Source of the DNA: an uncultured Collinsella sp.
GTDB taxonomy: Bacteria > Actinomycetota > Coriobacteriia > Coriobacteriales > Coriobacteriaceae
Length of the DNA: 16,415 nucleotides
Reading direction: 5' to 3'
Assembly (NCBI GenBank): GCA_902476475.1
Contig: CABSDO010000043.1
Span: 1 to 16,415, forward strand
The notes under the pieces: generated by a model
Seen by the model: the letters and a program-made list of their open reading frames with translations, nothing else
Database searches by the model: none
What the model was told of the DNA's origin: nothing
In this document: positions 6,343 to 14,803 of the stretch, piece after piece
Layout of the letters: every line of letters starts with the position of its first letter
Position numbering within the stretch: position 1 is the first letter of the stretch
Program-made: the position numbers and the translations under genes

Positions 6343-7876
6343 CAGAACCTCCCCAATGTTTTTGGTACAGGCGAACCACCATACGATCAAACGCACTGCG
6401 CGGCTCACCGCCCACGCGTTTGTCCTCGTAGCGTTGTTCAACACGGTCGAGCACACGGCCAAGTTCGGTAAACCAACCCGTCTTGTCAGCAGCCACGATG
6501 GGCTGCTGGCTCAGGATACGATACGGCAAGTTGGCGGTATAGGTATCGAGTCGCAGCAGCGCCACGATAAAAAACACCGCCGCACCCAACAAAAAGCCAA
6601 AGCCGTAAAACTGCTGCGGCAAAAGCAACGACACCGCAGTCGCCAGCCCAGCCACACCGGCAAACAGACCCGAAGCCAGCACGGCCCCCTTATAGTCGGT
6701 AAAGTACAGCAAGATAAGCATCACCGTATTGCCCACGGCATACAGGGCATAGCCCACGCATAACGTGCGGAAATACCCGTGCATCAGGTTGTTAAAGCCC
6801 AACGGTAGGGCCGAGAGCACCGTGGTCTCGAGCGAGATGACCGCCGCCGTCACAAACAGTTGCTTGAGCGCACAAAACCGCAGTTCTCGGTTGAGCGTGG
6901 CAAGCATTTCCTCCTCGGCCACCACGATGTCGCCCACCACGCCACCGTCGTTGAACAGGCTGTAGTAGTCGCGGTAGCGCGGATAGAAATTGACCTCGAC
7001 CGAGACCACAAAGTTGACGGTCGTGACCAGGATCGTCAAAAGCGCAATGAGCGCCGGCACATCGTAGTAGGGCGCACCATAAAACAAGCCCTTGACCTGC
7101 ACGCCAATGGGACCGGCCCAAATTATCACCAAGTGTGCAAAGAGGCCTAGGTTGGTAAACAAGCCCGTGAGCGCCAACGGAATAAACTGATCAAGCCACT
7201 GCAAAAAGAGCCAGGGGCTGCGGTCGCTCTGCGGAAAATACCGGTACAGCAGCACCACGTCCCAGGCGAGCATGACGCCGTAGCCCAGAGCAATTGACGC
7301 CAACAGGCCCTCGACCGGCGGAAGCCCCAGCACCAGCGCGGCCAGGGCGCACAGGCACGCCACGCCAATGGCGGCCGCAAAGCTGCATAGGATACCGCGG
7401 TAATCCTTGATGGCCGTGAGGTAACTCATGCCGTTCCAGTTGACGATCATAATGTTGAACAGCAACAGGCACAGCAGCCCCTGCAGCAGCGTGGCGCCCG
7501 AGAACAGCAGAAAGACGCCGTAGAGCACCGTGCCCACAACGAGCATGATGGCATTAGATCCCCAAAACGAAGGCAGGATCTCATCCTCGCGCTCGGCAAA
7601 AAGCATATCGGCCAAAAAGCGCGTGACCGGCATAGAGAAAAAGCTCGTGAGCGTGAGCGACGCCAGCAGCGTATAGGTCACCATGCACACCAGCAGGTCT
7701 TGGTTGGCGCGTCCCACGCCCCACAGACCGCACAGCACCAAGATACCCACCTGGAGCAGCACGCCCAGCAGCATCGGGCCCGTGCACACAATGCCAGCGT
7801 AGCCATAGGCGCGCATCGTGGCAAACAGGCCCTTGCGCCTAAACAGGCGCTTGAGCTCAAAACCGATTCCGGCCAC
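6332..7876 (-). CDS. pelG: Pel polysaccharide exporter PelG
   Basis: This 514-residue polytopic protein begins AGIGFELKRLFRR (2-14), the characteristic PelG N terminus. It shows about twelve hydrophobic helices between residues 24 and 442, then a charged cytoplasmic tail of about 70 residues. PelG belongs to the MOP flippase superfamily and is thought to move the growing Pel polymer across the cytoplasmic membrane together with PelD, PelE and the glycosyltransferase PelF. The start is GTG at 7876, 3 nt past the pelF stop, with GGGGGAG upstream. The protein is somewhat longer than the Pseudomonas protein, mainly in the tail. Its stop codon lies inside the start of the CotH gene (11-nt overlap). 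Confidence 0.93.
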   Translation of the reverse strand: MAGIGFELKRLFRRKGLFATMRAYGYAGIVCTGPMLLGVLLQVGILVLCGLWGVGRANQDLLVCMVTYTLLASLTLTSFFSMPVTRFLADMLFAEREDEILPSFWGSNAIMLVVGTVLYGVFLLFSGATLLQGLLCLLLFNIMIVNWNGMSYLTAIKDYRGILCSFAAAIGVACLCALAALVLGLPPVEGLLASIALGYGVMLAWDVVLLYRYFPQSDRSPWLFLQWLDQFIPLALTGLFTNLGLFAHLVIIWAGPIGVQVKGLFYGAPYYDVPALIALLTILVTTVNFVVSVEVNFYPRYRDYYSLFNDGGVVGDIVVAEEEMLATLNRELRFCALKQLFVTAAVISLETTVLSALPLGFNNLMHGYFRTLCVGYALYAVGNTVMLILLYFTDYKGAVLASGLFAGVAGLATAVSLLLPQQFYGFGFLLGAAVFFIVALLRLDTYTANLPYRILSQQPIVAADKTGWFTELGRVLDRVEQRYEDKRVGGEPRSAFDRMVVRLYQKHWGGSDDR

Positions 7877-7879
7877 CGG

Positions 7880-9307
7880 CTACTCCCCCTCTCTGGGCAG
7901 GTCAAACGCTTGCGCCGTCACGTCGTACAGCGCGCGATAGTTAGCGAGCATCTGCTCGTGCAAGAAGTACGTGGCAACGCGACGCTGGCCTCGCTCCCCC
8001 ATCTCAATGCGACGGGCGCGGCTTGTGCACATGCGTTCCATGGCATCGGCCAAGCCCTTGCGATACATAGGCGGCGTCACAAAACCTGCCACGCCAAAGT
8101 CATCGCCCGGAGCGCCTTCGAGCAACTCACGGCAGCAGCCCACCTCGGTCGTCACGCAGGGACGGCGCGCTGCAAGCGACTCCAGCACGCTGAGCGGCTG
8201 GCCCTCGGAGATGCTCGTCAAAATGGTAAAGTCGAGCTTTTCCATGTACTCGACCACGTTGACGCGGCCGGTAAAGATCAGGTCGCGCACGCCCAGGATT
8301 TCGACCAGCGCGTGGCACTCGGCGCCGTACTCCTCGTCGTCCACGTCGCCCATGATGTGCAGGCGCACCTTGGGCAGGCGCTCGTGCAGCTCAAAGAAGG
8401 CATAAATCATGGTCTTGACATCCTTGATGGGCGCCAGGCGCACCACCGCGCCAATGTCCACCCAGCCGTCATCGGTCTTTAAGGGAATATCCTTAAAGCG
8501 ATCGAACTGGATGCCGTTGGGGATGACCAGGCATTTGTCCGCATCGCAGCCCATATCAATCTGCGTCTTGCGGGCGTTATGGAACAAACTGGTCACGCGG
8601 AAGGCGCGGCGGTAGATCTCCTCCGAAAGCAGGTAGAAAAAGCGAATCCAGCGGTCCTTAAACGACGGCACCACCCAGTCGGCGCGAATGATCTCTTCCT
8701 CGCGCTCACGGGTATAGATGCCATGCTCGGTCAGCAGCACCGGCGCATGGTGAACGCTTGAGCCCAGGCAGGCGAGCAGGCCACCGTAGCCGGTCGAGAT
8801 GGCATGGTACACATCGGCCACCGGCACCTCGCTGCCCAACAGGTAGAGCACGGGCAGCAACATGGAGCGCATGGTGTGGAATGCATCGGCAAAGGGCGTG
8901 TAGGGATACTCGGCCAGGCACACGTCGCGAAAGATATCCATAAACGTGTGGCTCTGCAAAAACGAGAGCGGATGCACGCGACGGCGGTGGAAGATATCGA
9001 ATAACACGTCCCAGTCCGGATTGGAGAGCGACACCAGACGGCGTAGCGCCTCGCGCTCACGATCGTTAAAACTGGCTTCATGTTGCTCGCCCGAAAGCCG
9101 CAGGGCATCGTCCAGGAACACCTCGTGCACCTCGACCACGTTGCCGGGCAGCTCGTAGACAAACTTGCCACGGTCGGCAGCATGCGCACCGATCACCCAC
9201 AGCACAAACTTGTGCTCGGGCATGGCCGTAATGTAGCCATGCATCCAGGTAGATACGCCGCCGTGCACATAGGGGTAGCAACCCTCGAGCACCAAGCAGA
9301 TTCTCAT
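7880..9307 (-). CDS. pelF: Pel polysaccharide glycosyltransferase PelF
   Basis: This 475-residue cytosolic GT4-family enzyme polymerises Pel from UDP-activated (N-acetyl)hexosamine. It starts MRICLVLEGCYPYVHGGVSTW, the diagnostic PelF N terminus with the glycine-rich acceptor-side loop (GG at 16-17). The C-terminal Rossmann half has VVRLAPIKDVKT (288-299, with Arg290 and Lys295 as likely nucleotide-phosphate contacts) and the retaining-GT4 EX7E motif SEGQPLSVLE (Glu368 and Glu376). The ATG at 9307 forms an ATGA overlap with the preceding stop, with AGGAGGG 9-10 nt upstream. It is the catalytic core of the operon and is followed 3 nt later by pelG, the usual pelF-pelG order. The length is slightly below the Pseudomonas PelF length. 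Confidence 0.95.
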   Translation of the reverse strand: MRICLVLEGCYPYVHGGVSTWMHGYITAMPEHKFVLWVIGAHAADRGKFVYELPGNVVEVHEVFLDDALRLSGEQHEASFNDREREALRRLVSLSNPDWDVLFDIFHRRRVHPLSFLQSHTFMDIFRDVCLAEYPYTPFADAFHTMRSMLLPVLYLLGSEVPVADVYHAISTGYGGLLACLGSSVHHAPVLLTEHGIYTREREEEIIRADWVVPSFKDRWIRFFYLLSEEIYRRAFRVTSLFHNARKTQIDMGCDADKCLVIPNGIQFDRFKDIPLKTDDGWVDIGAVVRLAPIKDVKTMIYAFFELHERLPKVRLHIMGDVDDEEYGAECHALVEILGVRDLIFTGRVNVVEYMEKLDFTILTSISEGQPLSVLESLAARRPCVTTEVGCCRELLEGAPGDDFGVAGFVTPPMYRKGLADAMERMCTSRARRIEMGERGQRRVATYFLHEQMLANYRALYDVTAQAFDLPREGE

Positions 9308-11184
9308 TTATCGCCACCCTCCTTGCGCTCGATCGTCACGGTCTTATCATTTGCCTTGAGCAGATACAGATTGCCCGTAAGGTGCGTCAGTTCGCCACCC
9401 GTCACCGCACCCGGCTCGCCATTATTAACGCGGAACATGAGCCACGCCTCGTCGTGGAAATTGCCCAGGCTGAGCGTCCAGGCATCCGCACTGGTATCCA
9501 CGTTCACCGTAACCGACGAAAAGCGCTGGATAGCACCGGAGCACTCCGATGCCGTCTGGTGCCGCAGATCGGGCGCCGACTTGGTAAGCCACTCCAGGAA
9601 GTCGGTCAGGCCGCCCTTGTAGACCTCCCAGCCCTCTTTGGCGCCGCGATCGGGGTCCAAAAGGTCGTCCGGGTGCATAAAGTGCGTGCTCACGTAGTGC
9701 ATGTTGAGCTCGGACACGGCTGCCAGGCGCATATAGGAATCGTCGACCATGCCGCCCGAGACAATACGTGGCTGCTCCACAATGCCATCGGTCGCCACGC
9801 CAAACTCCTGAACGTAGGGCAGGTCGGTGCCGTCCGAAAAGTACGTACTGGCAATGGTCTTGATGCGCGGAACGTCGGTGCCGATAAGCTTGCGTGCGCG
9901 GGCCGAAAGGATATTCGACGGCGGCACGTAGACCGAGCCATGGGCATTGGGCAGCACCTCGTCCTGGAAGGCGATCAGCTCGTCGAGTGCCGCAACGAGC
10001 GTCTTTTTGTTCTTCCACGTCTTGTAGTCATACAGGGTGCCGTAGTCGGTGTCCCAAAGCGCCAGCGGCTGATGGTTGTAGCCATGAAAGCCCAGCTCTC
10101 CGCCCATCTGCAGCAGCATGCCGCCAAAGTAGCGAAACTGCGTGGTATCGGGCTGGCGCGCGGGCTTAGTCTGGTTAACCACGTCCTCGTAGTTCTCGAT
10201 CATCACACCCGTATAGCGAATGTCGTATTGCTGCGCGAGCTTTTGCAGATCGGGCCACCAAACCTTGGCATAAAAGTCGGCGATAGAAAGACCGTAGTCG
10301 CGCTTGATGTAGGTACCGTCGCCCGAGGGCACGGGGCTGGGAAAGTCGTCCAGATAAAAGACGGCGCTGTTGATGACCGGATAGGCCGTGGCATCCCCCA
10401 GCAGGCTGATTGCCGCGGCATAGAACCCGCGCATGACCTTGCCGTAAATGCCGATATTGCACACCACGGTGTGCCCGCTACCGCAATCATTCGACCAAAT
10501 GAGCGGCGATGCGGTATCGCCGGTTTTGGCCCACACGTGAGTCGTCTCGCGCAATGAGACCAAAAGCGACGAATCGAAGGGGTCCGAGAACTCGTAGCGC
10601 TGGCCGCCGCCCAGCATAAAGTCCTCGCTCGGAACGATGCTTTCGGCTTTTACATAGTCATATCCGGCCGATTCAATGCCAAGCTTGGAGGCAATCACTT
10701 GCAGATAGCTCGAGTTATCCGGCGGCATGGCGAGCATAAGCGAACCGCCGGCACTCACCCAACTCATAATGTCGGTCAGATGCGTACTGAGCCCATCGAG
10801 CGACGGCATGAGCAAAATCACGCGATCGAAGGAGGTCAGCGAGGGAATGGCATCCGCGCCATCCAGGGCAAGGTCAACGTCGCGGTGCGCGATCTTCATG
10901 TCGAGCAGGATCTGGTCGAACTGCTCCTTTACGTCCTCGACGCCCGCTTGATCGGAATCGGTAATGACCAGGCACGTGGGCTTTTGGCCAAAGATTGCCG
11001 AGGAGGCAGGCACCGCATCGTTGGCGGCAAGCATCCCCAGCTTATGCTGACCCGCACTGTACTGCACGCCGGCACGTTCCACCAGCAGCACGGCGGCCAT
11101 GGCAATAAAGACCGCCCACACCACGAGGAGTCCCATCCAACGAAAGCGGCCTGCACGGTCGCGGATATGTTGCGCCACGCTCAT
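9304..11184 (-). CDS. pelA: PelA-like membrane-anchored deacetylase (DUF2194)
   Basis: This 626-residue protein has one N-terminal membrane anchor (about 16-36) and an extracytoplasmic body. Residues 70-155 look like a Rossmann or class-I amidotransferase-like domain. From about 270 a carbohydrate-esterase-4-like deacetylase shows FYLDDFPSP (276-284, Asp279 and Asp280), the metal motif FHGYNH (366-371, His367 and His371), VPPSN (420-424) and STHFMH (499-504). A small beta-rich domain ends the protein. It probably de-N-acetylates Pel outside the membrane, making it cationic. No separate glycoside hydrolase domain, as found in Pseudomonas PelA, is evident. The start at 11184 is chosen for its ATGA overlap with pelE and GGAGG 5-6 nt upstream; the open frame to a TTG at 11208 is less likely. 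The symbol pelA denotes functional equivalence. Confidence 0.8.
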   Translation of the reverse strand: MSVAQHIRDRAGRFRWMGLLVVWAVFIAMAAVLLVERAGVQYSAGQHKLGMLAANDAVPASSAIFGQKPTCLVITDSDQAGVEDVKEQFDQILLDMKIAHRDVDLALDGADAIPSLTSFDRVILLMPSLDGLSTHLTDIMSWVSAGGSLMLAMPPDNSSYLQVIASKLGIESAGYDYVKAESIVPSEDFMLGGGQRYEFSDPFDSSLLVSLRETTHVWAKTGDTASPLIWSNDCGSGHTVVCNIGIYGKVMRGFYAAAISLLGDATAYPVINSAVFYLDDFPSPVPSGDGTYIKRDYGLSIADFYAKVWWPDLQKLAQQYDIRYTGVMIENYEDVVNQTKPARQPDTTQFRYFGGMLLQMGGELGFHGYNHQPLALWDTDYGTLYDYKTWKNKKTLVAALDELIAFQDEVLPNAHGSVYVPPSNILSARARKLIGTDVPRIKTIASTYFSDGTDLPYVQEFGVATDGIVEQPRIVSGGMVDDSYMRLAAVSELNMHYVSTHFMHPDDLLDPDRGAKEGWEVYKGGLTDFLEWLTKSAPDLRHQTASECSGAIQRFSSVTVNVDTSADAWTLSLGNFHDEAWLMFRVNNGEPGAVTGGELTHLTGNLYLLKANDKTVTIERKEGGDK

Positions 11185-12086
11185 CCGACCTCCTCCCCGT
11201 CGCGCCAAAACGCCAACTTTTCGCGGTTGTCGGCGCTCAAATACACATGTTGCTTGTCAATCGCATCGATCACACGGTGAACCTCGTCACCGTCGCGGCG
11301 CATCACGGCCAGGCGCAGGCAAAGCATCCAAACCTCCTGCTCCTCGGGCACGTCGAGCACCAGCTGGTCGGTCACGGCCTGCGCTTCGTCGATCTGTCCG
11401 ACATCGGCCAGCGCCGTCGCGTATCGAATGCGCAGCTCAAGGGTATCCTCGCGCTCGCAGCGACGCGCAAGCAGGCGCGCGTACTGTTGGCGCTGAATCT
11501 GAGCCACGCGCCCCTCGGCCAAGCCCGAGCCCAAGTATTCACCAAGAAAATCACAGTATTCGTTGAGGTTTTGCGCGCTCGGGTCCGTCTTAAAGGCACG
11601 CTCCAGCTGCTGCAGTTTAAGGTCGGACTCCTTGGAGATCTGCGCCACCGCCGTCGCGGCATAGTGCGCCACCTCAACGTCGTCGTTAAGCTTAGCCGCC
11701 TGCAGCTGCGCCAGGTACGCGTCGGGCTCCTCGGTGAGCATGGAAAGCATTAGGCGGCGCCGGTATGCCGGGTCGTTGACGATGAGCGCCTCCTCGAGCG
11801 GGACCACGCCTGCATCGGCGTCACGGTCGTGCACCAGGATGCTGCGATGCAGGTCGTCGTTGAAGCGCAGCGACTCAAGCGCAGACTCTTTCAGCCCCTC
11901 GCAAAACACCGCGCTGCGGACAGATAGCAGAACCACCAGCAACGGGCCCCACAGCGGCACCAGCACTATCACAGCCAGCATGTGTCCGCGCACCGGCAGC
12001 AGGCCCAGCTTCATGAGCGTCCACAGCATCAGGCAAACCAGCACATGAATCAGCAGCAAGACGGCAGCAACGACAAGCGAGATCAA
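11181..12086 (-). CDS. pelE: Pel membrane protein PelE (TPR-like)
   Basis: This 301-residue protein has two N-terminal membrane helices (about 3-25 and 36-57) and a helical cytosolic remainder. Degenerate tetratricopeptide-like pairs are visible near 125-150 and 217-275 (RYATALADVGQIDEAQAV at 221-238). That matches PelE, which joins PelD, PelF and PelG in the inner-membrane synthase complex. The start codon is TTG at 12086, overlapping the pelD TGA as TTGA, with GAGGGGGG about 6 nt upstream; no ATG or GTG fits better. Its stop overlaps the start of the deacetylase gene. Sequence conservation of PelE is low, so position and topology carry much of the identification. Confidence 0.8.
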   Translation of the reverse strand: MISLVVAAVLLLIHVLVCLMLWTLMKLGLLPVRGHMLAVIVLVPLWGPLLVVLLSVRSAVFCEGLKESALESLRFNDDLHRSILVHDRDADAGVVPLEEALIVNDPAYRRRLMLSMLTEEPDAYLAQLQAAKLNDDVEVAHYAATAVAQISKESDLKLQQLERAFKTDPSAQNLNEYCDFLGEYLGSGLAEGRVAQIQRQQYARLLARRCEREDTLELRIRYATALADVGQIDEAQAVTDQLVLDVPEEQEVWMLCLRLAVMRRDGDEVHRVIDAIDKQHVYLSADNREKLAFWRDGEEVG

Positions 12087-14221
12087 GCGGCACCCCCCTC
12101 ACCGTCACCGGTATAAGAGATGTGCTGCAGCAGCGCCACGATGTCCTCGCCGTCGACGGGTTCCACCGCAATCTGCTTTGCGCTCAAGCGCTCGCGGATA
12201 ATGGGCAGATCGCACGCCTTTGCCTGGCGCATAAGCAGGTAGAGCACGTCGCCGTCGACCAAGCCCGCCGCGTCGCTCTCGCGGATTGTCGACCCAATTG
12301 CGCCCACCAGCTCGCCGACAGGCTCCATGCCCGGTACCACGCGCAGGAGCAAAAAACTCCCCATCTTGCTATCTGCCAGCGCCTGCTCCGCCGCGAGCTC
12401 TTGGCCAAAGGCGGCCTGCTTGAGCACGCAAGTGCCATCAACGCAGCGTTTATCCTGCGCCACCGCCTCATAGTCAAAGGCACGGCCCAGCGCGCTTTCG
12501 ACCAGCCCGCACAAGATGCGGAACAGGTTTTGATAATAGAGGGTCATTTGGTTTTCGGCCGCGCTACGCACAAAGATCAACACGGCGGGTGCCCCGTCGC
12601 GCTCGATCGTATATCCAAACATGGGAAGCCCCGGCGTCAGCTCGCGGTTCACCCACAGGTTAGAACGACCCCCGTCGCCCAAAAGAGGTGCAAGCTGCTC
12701 AAGCGTGAGCGAGCGTGCGGCATCTTCGGCAATCGCGGGACTTGCTGCCACCAGGCGTGCAAATGCCCCGCCAGAAACATGGTAGATCGCAACCGAATCG
12801 TTCTCGAGGATCTCGCCCAGAAGCTCGCAGCACTTGCGATAGATGTCGCGTGGGTTGAGCACGTCGAGCTCCTGCGTCACGGCAAAGATCTTGCCAAAGC
12901 TGTCGTGGCGACCCACGATCTGGCGCCTGTACGCGCGCTTGTCCTCGATCGCGTCGTGGTAGAGCTGCGTAAGAAACGTATTACGGTTGCGCACGAGCTC
13001 GTTTTGATCGCGCTCCGCCCTAATAGCTTCGCTGTTGCGCAGCTGCACATAGCCGCACACGGCGCCCACCACAAAGTACGCAATAAACGGCAGCCAGTTG
13101 GACGGCTCGTAGAACAGACCCTGGAAGGTATAGCCGTACTGAGTAAAATAGCTGGCTGCCAAACCCACCGACGCCAGCAGCGCCGCAACCAGGCCAAAGT
13201 CCAAGCCATACAGCGTGGCAATCAGCACCACGTAGAGCAGGCGATAATCGAGCACGTTGAGCTGGGCCGATTGGGAGAACAGGTGCTCCAGCACCTCGAA
13301 CAGGGCCCAGGCAACGCCCGTCTCCAGGCATTTAATAGGCAGCGTGCGCATTTGGATGCGGTCGATGGCGGCGCGCAAGGGGTTGACCTTCTTTGCGCGG
13401 CCAGCATCCCAACGCGCTTGAATGGTCGAAAGATCGCGCAGCAAGTCATAGCGCTGAAACCAGCCATAGCGCACGCGAGCAACGTCGCTGGCGGGCAGGG
13501 CGTAACCAGCAGAATCGCCATAGGCAACGGCAAGGCCGGGGAACAACGCCTTGAGGGCGTCCCCCACCTCACCCGCCGCGTGATGGAAGGCATCGGCAAC
13601 GTCGAGCGTCTCAAAATTGCCATCCCAGCTGTCGAAGATACGGCGCACCAGCACCGCAAGCTCCTCGGCGCACAGCAGGGGAAACGCCGCATCCTGCGCG
13701 CCCTGCAGAGCAACCGAGCCGGTTGAGCACGCGTCGAACAGCGGCACCAAAAACGGGTCCTCCAGCGCGGCAGACGCGGTATACAGGAACGGCACGCGCA
13801 GGATCTTGGCCTGAACGCCCTCGCGAGCAGCGTAGTAGCGGCACAGGTCGTTAGCTGCATGCGCGATAATGCCCTTGCCCGTTCGCCCCGCGGCATCGGC
13901 GGCACCCTCGGCACCTGCGGGACCTGCTATATATAACAGCTGGATCCGGCGACCCATGCACGCGCGAAAGACCGAACGCAGCAGCTCGATATCGCCTACG
14001 CTATCGATATGCGGGGTAAGGTAATTAGAAAGGTAGACCACGCGGTCGAACTCATAGGCCTGATCCAGGTGTTGCAGAAGCTCTTTCCACGAGGCATGGG
14101 GCGACGACTCATCGCGGCGCGCTTCCGCGGCAGCGACGACCTGGACATGGTCCCCGGGGAACGCCTTGGCACAAAAGTCATCGTCAACATATGCGGTGTT
14201 GCCAACAACCAGCACTTCCAT
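12083..14221 (-). CDS. pelD: PelD with N-terminal SDR-like domain and RxxD I-site
   Basis: This 712-residue scaffold and c-di-GMP receptor heads the operon, with an ATG at 14221 preceded by GGGGAGGGG. It has four parts. (1) Residues 1-270 resemble an SDR/NAD-dependent epimerase but lack the GxxGxxG nucleotide loop (VVGNTAYVDDDF at 5-16) and any Tyr-x3-Lys pair. (2) Four membrane helices span about 300-393. (3) A linker helix (395-435) leads to a GAF domain (about 442-580). (4) A degenerate GGDEF domain (about 585-705) has DGDVL (656-660) in place of GGDEF and an intact RxxD, RESD (647-650), exactly five residues earlier, where the c-di-GMP I-site lies. Pseudomonas PelD has the same last three parts in about 455 residues, so the N-terminal third is extra. 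Activation of Pel synthesis by c-di-GMP is inferred. Confidence 0.88.
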   Translation of the reverse strand: MEVLVVGNTAYVDDDFCAKAFPGDHVQVVAAAEARRDESSPHASWKELLQHLDQAYEFDRVVYLSNYLTPHIDSVGDIELLRSVFRACMGRRIQLLYIAGPAGAEGAADAAGRTGKGIIAHAANDLCRYYAAREGVQAKILRVPFLYTASAALEDPFLVPLFDACSTGSVALQGAQDAAFPLLCAEELAVLVRRIFDSWDGNFETLDVADAFHHAAGEVGDALKALFPGLAVAYGDSAGYALPASDVARVRYGWFQRYDLLRDLSTIQARWDAGRAKKVNPLRAAIDRIQMRTLPIKCLETGVAWALFEVLEHLFSQSAQLNVLDYRLLYVVLIATLYGLDFGLVAALLASVGLAASYFTQYGYTFQGLFYEPSNWLPFIAYFVVGAVCGYVQLRNSEAIRAERDQNELVRNRNTFLTQLYHDAIEDKRAYRRQIVGRHDSFGKIFAVTQELDVLNPRDIYRKCCELLGEILENDSVAIYHVSGGAFARLVAASPAIAEDAARSLTLEQLAPLLGDGGRSNLWVNRELTPGLPMFGYTIERDGAPAVLIFVRSAAENQMTLYYQNLFRILCGLVESALGRAFDYEAVAQDKRCVDGTCVLKQAAFGQELAAEQALADSKMGSFLLLRVVPGMEPVGELVGAIGSTIRESDAAGLVDGDVLYLLMRQAKACDLPIIRERLSAKQIAVEPVDGEDIVALLQHISYTGDGEGGAA
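12242..12283 (-). other. c-di-GMP I-site and degenerate GGDEF motif of PelD
   Basis: These bases encode RESD-AAGLV-DGDVL (PelD residues 647-660). The RxxD motif followed by a five-residue spacer and the GGDEF-loop position is the canonical I-site geometry of diguanylate cyclases and of Pseudomonas PelD. The loop itself lacks the catalytic Gly-Gly and Glu, so the domain should bind c-di-GMP without making it. Arg676 or Arg678 might supply the further contact. Confidence 0.7.
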
Positions 14222-14265
14222 AGCGCACCCCTCCCCTAAAATCCACTTTTGTCATAGTCAAACAT

Positions 14266-14278
14266 GCGTATTGTACGC
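14266..14278 (-). promoter_or_regulatory. Candidate pel operon -10 within a short palindrome
   Basis: The palindrome GCGTATTGTACGC contains, on the minus strand, TACAAT (14275-14270), a good -10 match about 50 nt before the pelD ATG. No convincing -35 lies at the right distance, so an activator-dependent promoter is possible. The imperfect symmetry around the -10 (GCGTA-CAA-TACGC) could also be an operator half-site pair. It is the only promoter-like element I can support in the 155-nt gap 14222-14376. Confidence 0.35.
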
Positions 14279-14376
14279 TGTCAGCGCGAGCTGGAGCGCC
14301 TTTAAGGCTGTTTTAAGAACATTTCTAGGGAATGTGGGAGTGGCAACTCGTCCGACCCAGGCTCATTGAGAGGCTG

Positions 14377-14763
14377 CTATTCGCTCTGAAAAGGCACATC
14401 GCAATCTGCTGACAGCTCCGCAGGGAGAATGCCAGGCGATGTACATTGCTCTCGCACGGAATTGTTGGATGAAAGAAACGGTAGCTCTTTAGAATAGCTA
14501 ACGGTAACCTTAGGAACGATATTGATACCTAAAGCCAGCTCGAACCTAGCGATTGTCTTCAGCGTCATATTGGGCTGAGAATTCAACAGCTTCGAAAGCG
14601 ACTGAAGGCTCACGCCCATACGCTTTGCCAAATCGCTTTTGCTTAAACCCAAATGCCTCATCTCGCGATGAACAATAAACTCGATATCTAGCGCGTGTTC
14701 ATAAGCGCGTGTTTCGCTAGTTTCTGTCTCGGCGTAAAAATCAGATAAATCTACTTTATTCAT
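14377..14763 (-). CDS. XRE-family helix-turn-helix protein
   Basis: This 128-residue protein contains an XRE/Cro-type DNA-binding domain (LSKSDLAKRMGVSLQSLSKLL, about 40-60, followed by NMTLKTIARFELALGI). An N-terminal helical segment precedes it and a roughly 45-residue tail of unknown fold follows. The ATG at 14763 is preferred over the in-frame ATG at 14787 because GGAG lies 8-9 nt upstream. Such proteins are often antitoxins (HigA-like) or autorepressors. The ORF just upstream could be a partner, but I do not recognise a toxin in it. Codons are more AT-rich than in the pel genes, pointing to separate acquisition. It is on the same strand as pelD and 155 nt upstream, so a regulatory link is possible but unproven. 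Confidence 0.8.
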   Translation of the reverse strand: MNKVDLSDFYAETETSETRAYEHALDIEFIVHREMRHLGLSKSDLAKRMGVSLQSLSKLLNSQPNMTLKTIARFELALGINIVPKVTVSYSKELPFLSSNNSVREQCTSPGILPAELSADCDVPFQSE

Positions 14764-14803
14764 TGTATTCTCCGTTTCGAAAGCCAAGTATAAAAGTCAA
14801 CGC

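Noticed and set aside
11184..11208. Upstream TTG start for the pelA-like gene
   Set aside because: The ATG at 11184 forms an ATGA overlap with pelE and has GGAGG at good spacing. The TTG start would add only eight Arg/Gly-rich residues.
12122..13726. Long open frame on the plus strand opposite pelD
   Set aside because: It has the same low-complexity shadow character. PelD on the other strand has GAF, GGDEF-like and membrane segments in the right order.
14222..14376. c-di-GMP riboswitch in front of pelD
   Set aside because: The 155-nt leader is short and I see neither conserved riboswitch core motifs nor a switching terminator. The c-di-GMP input is better explained by the PelD I-site.
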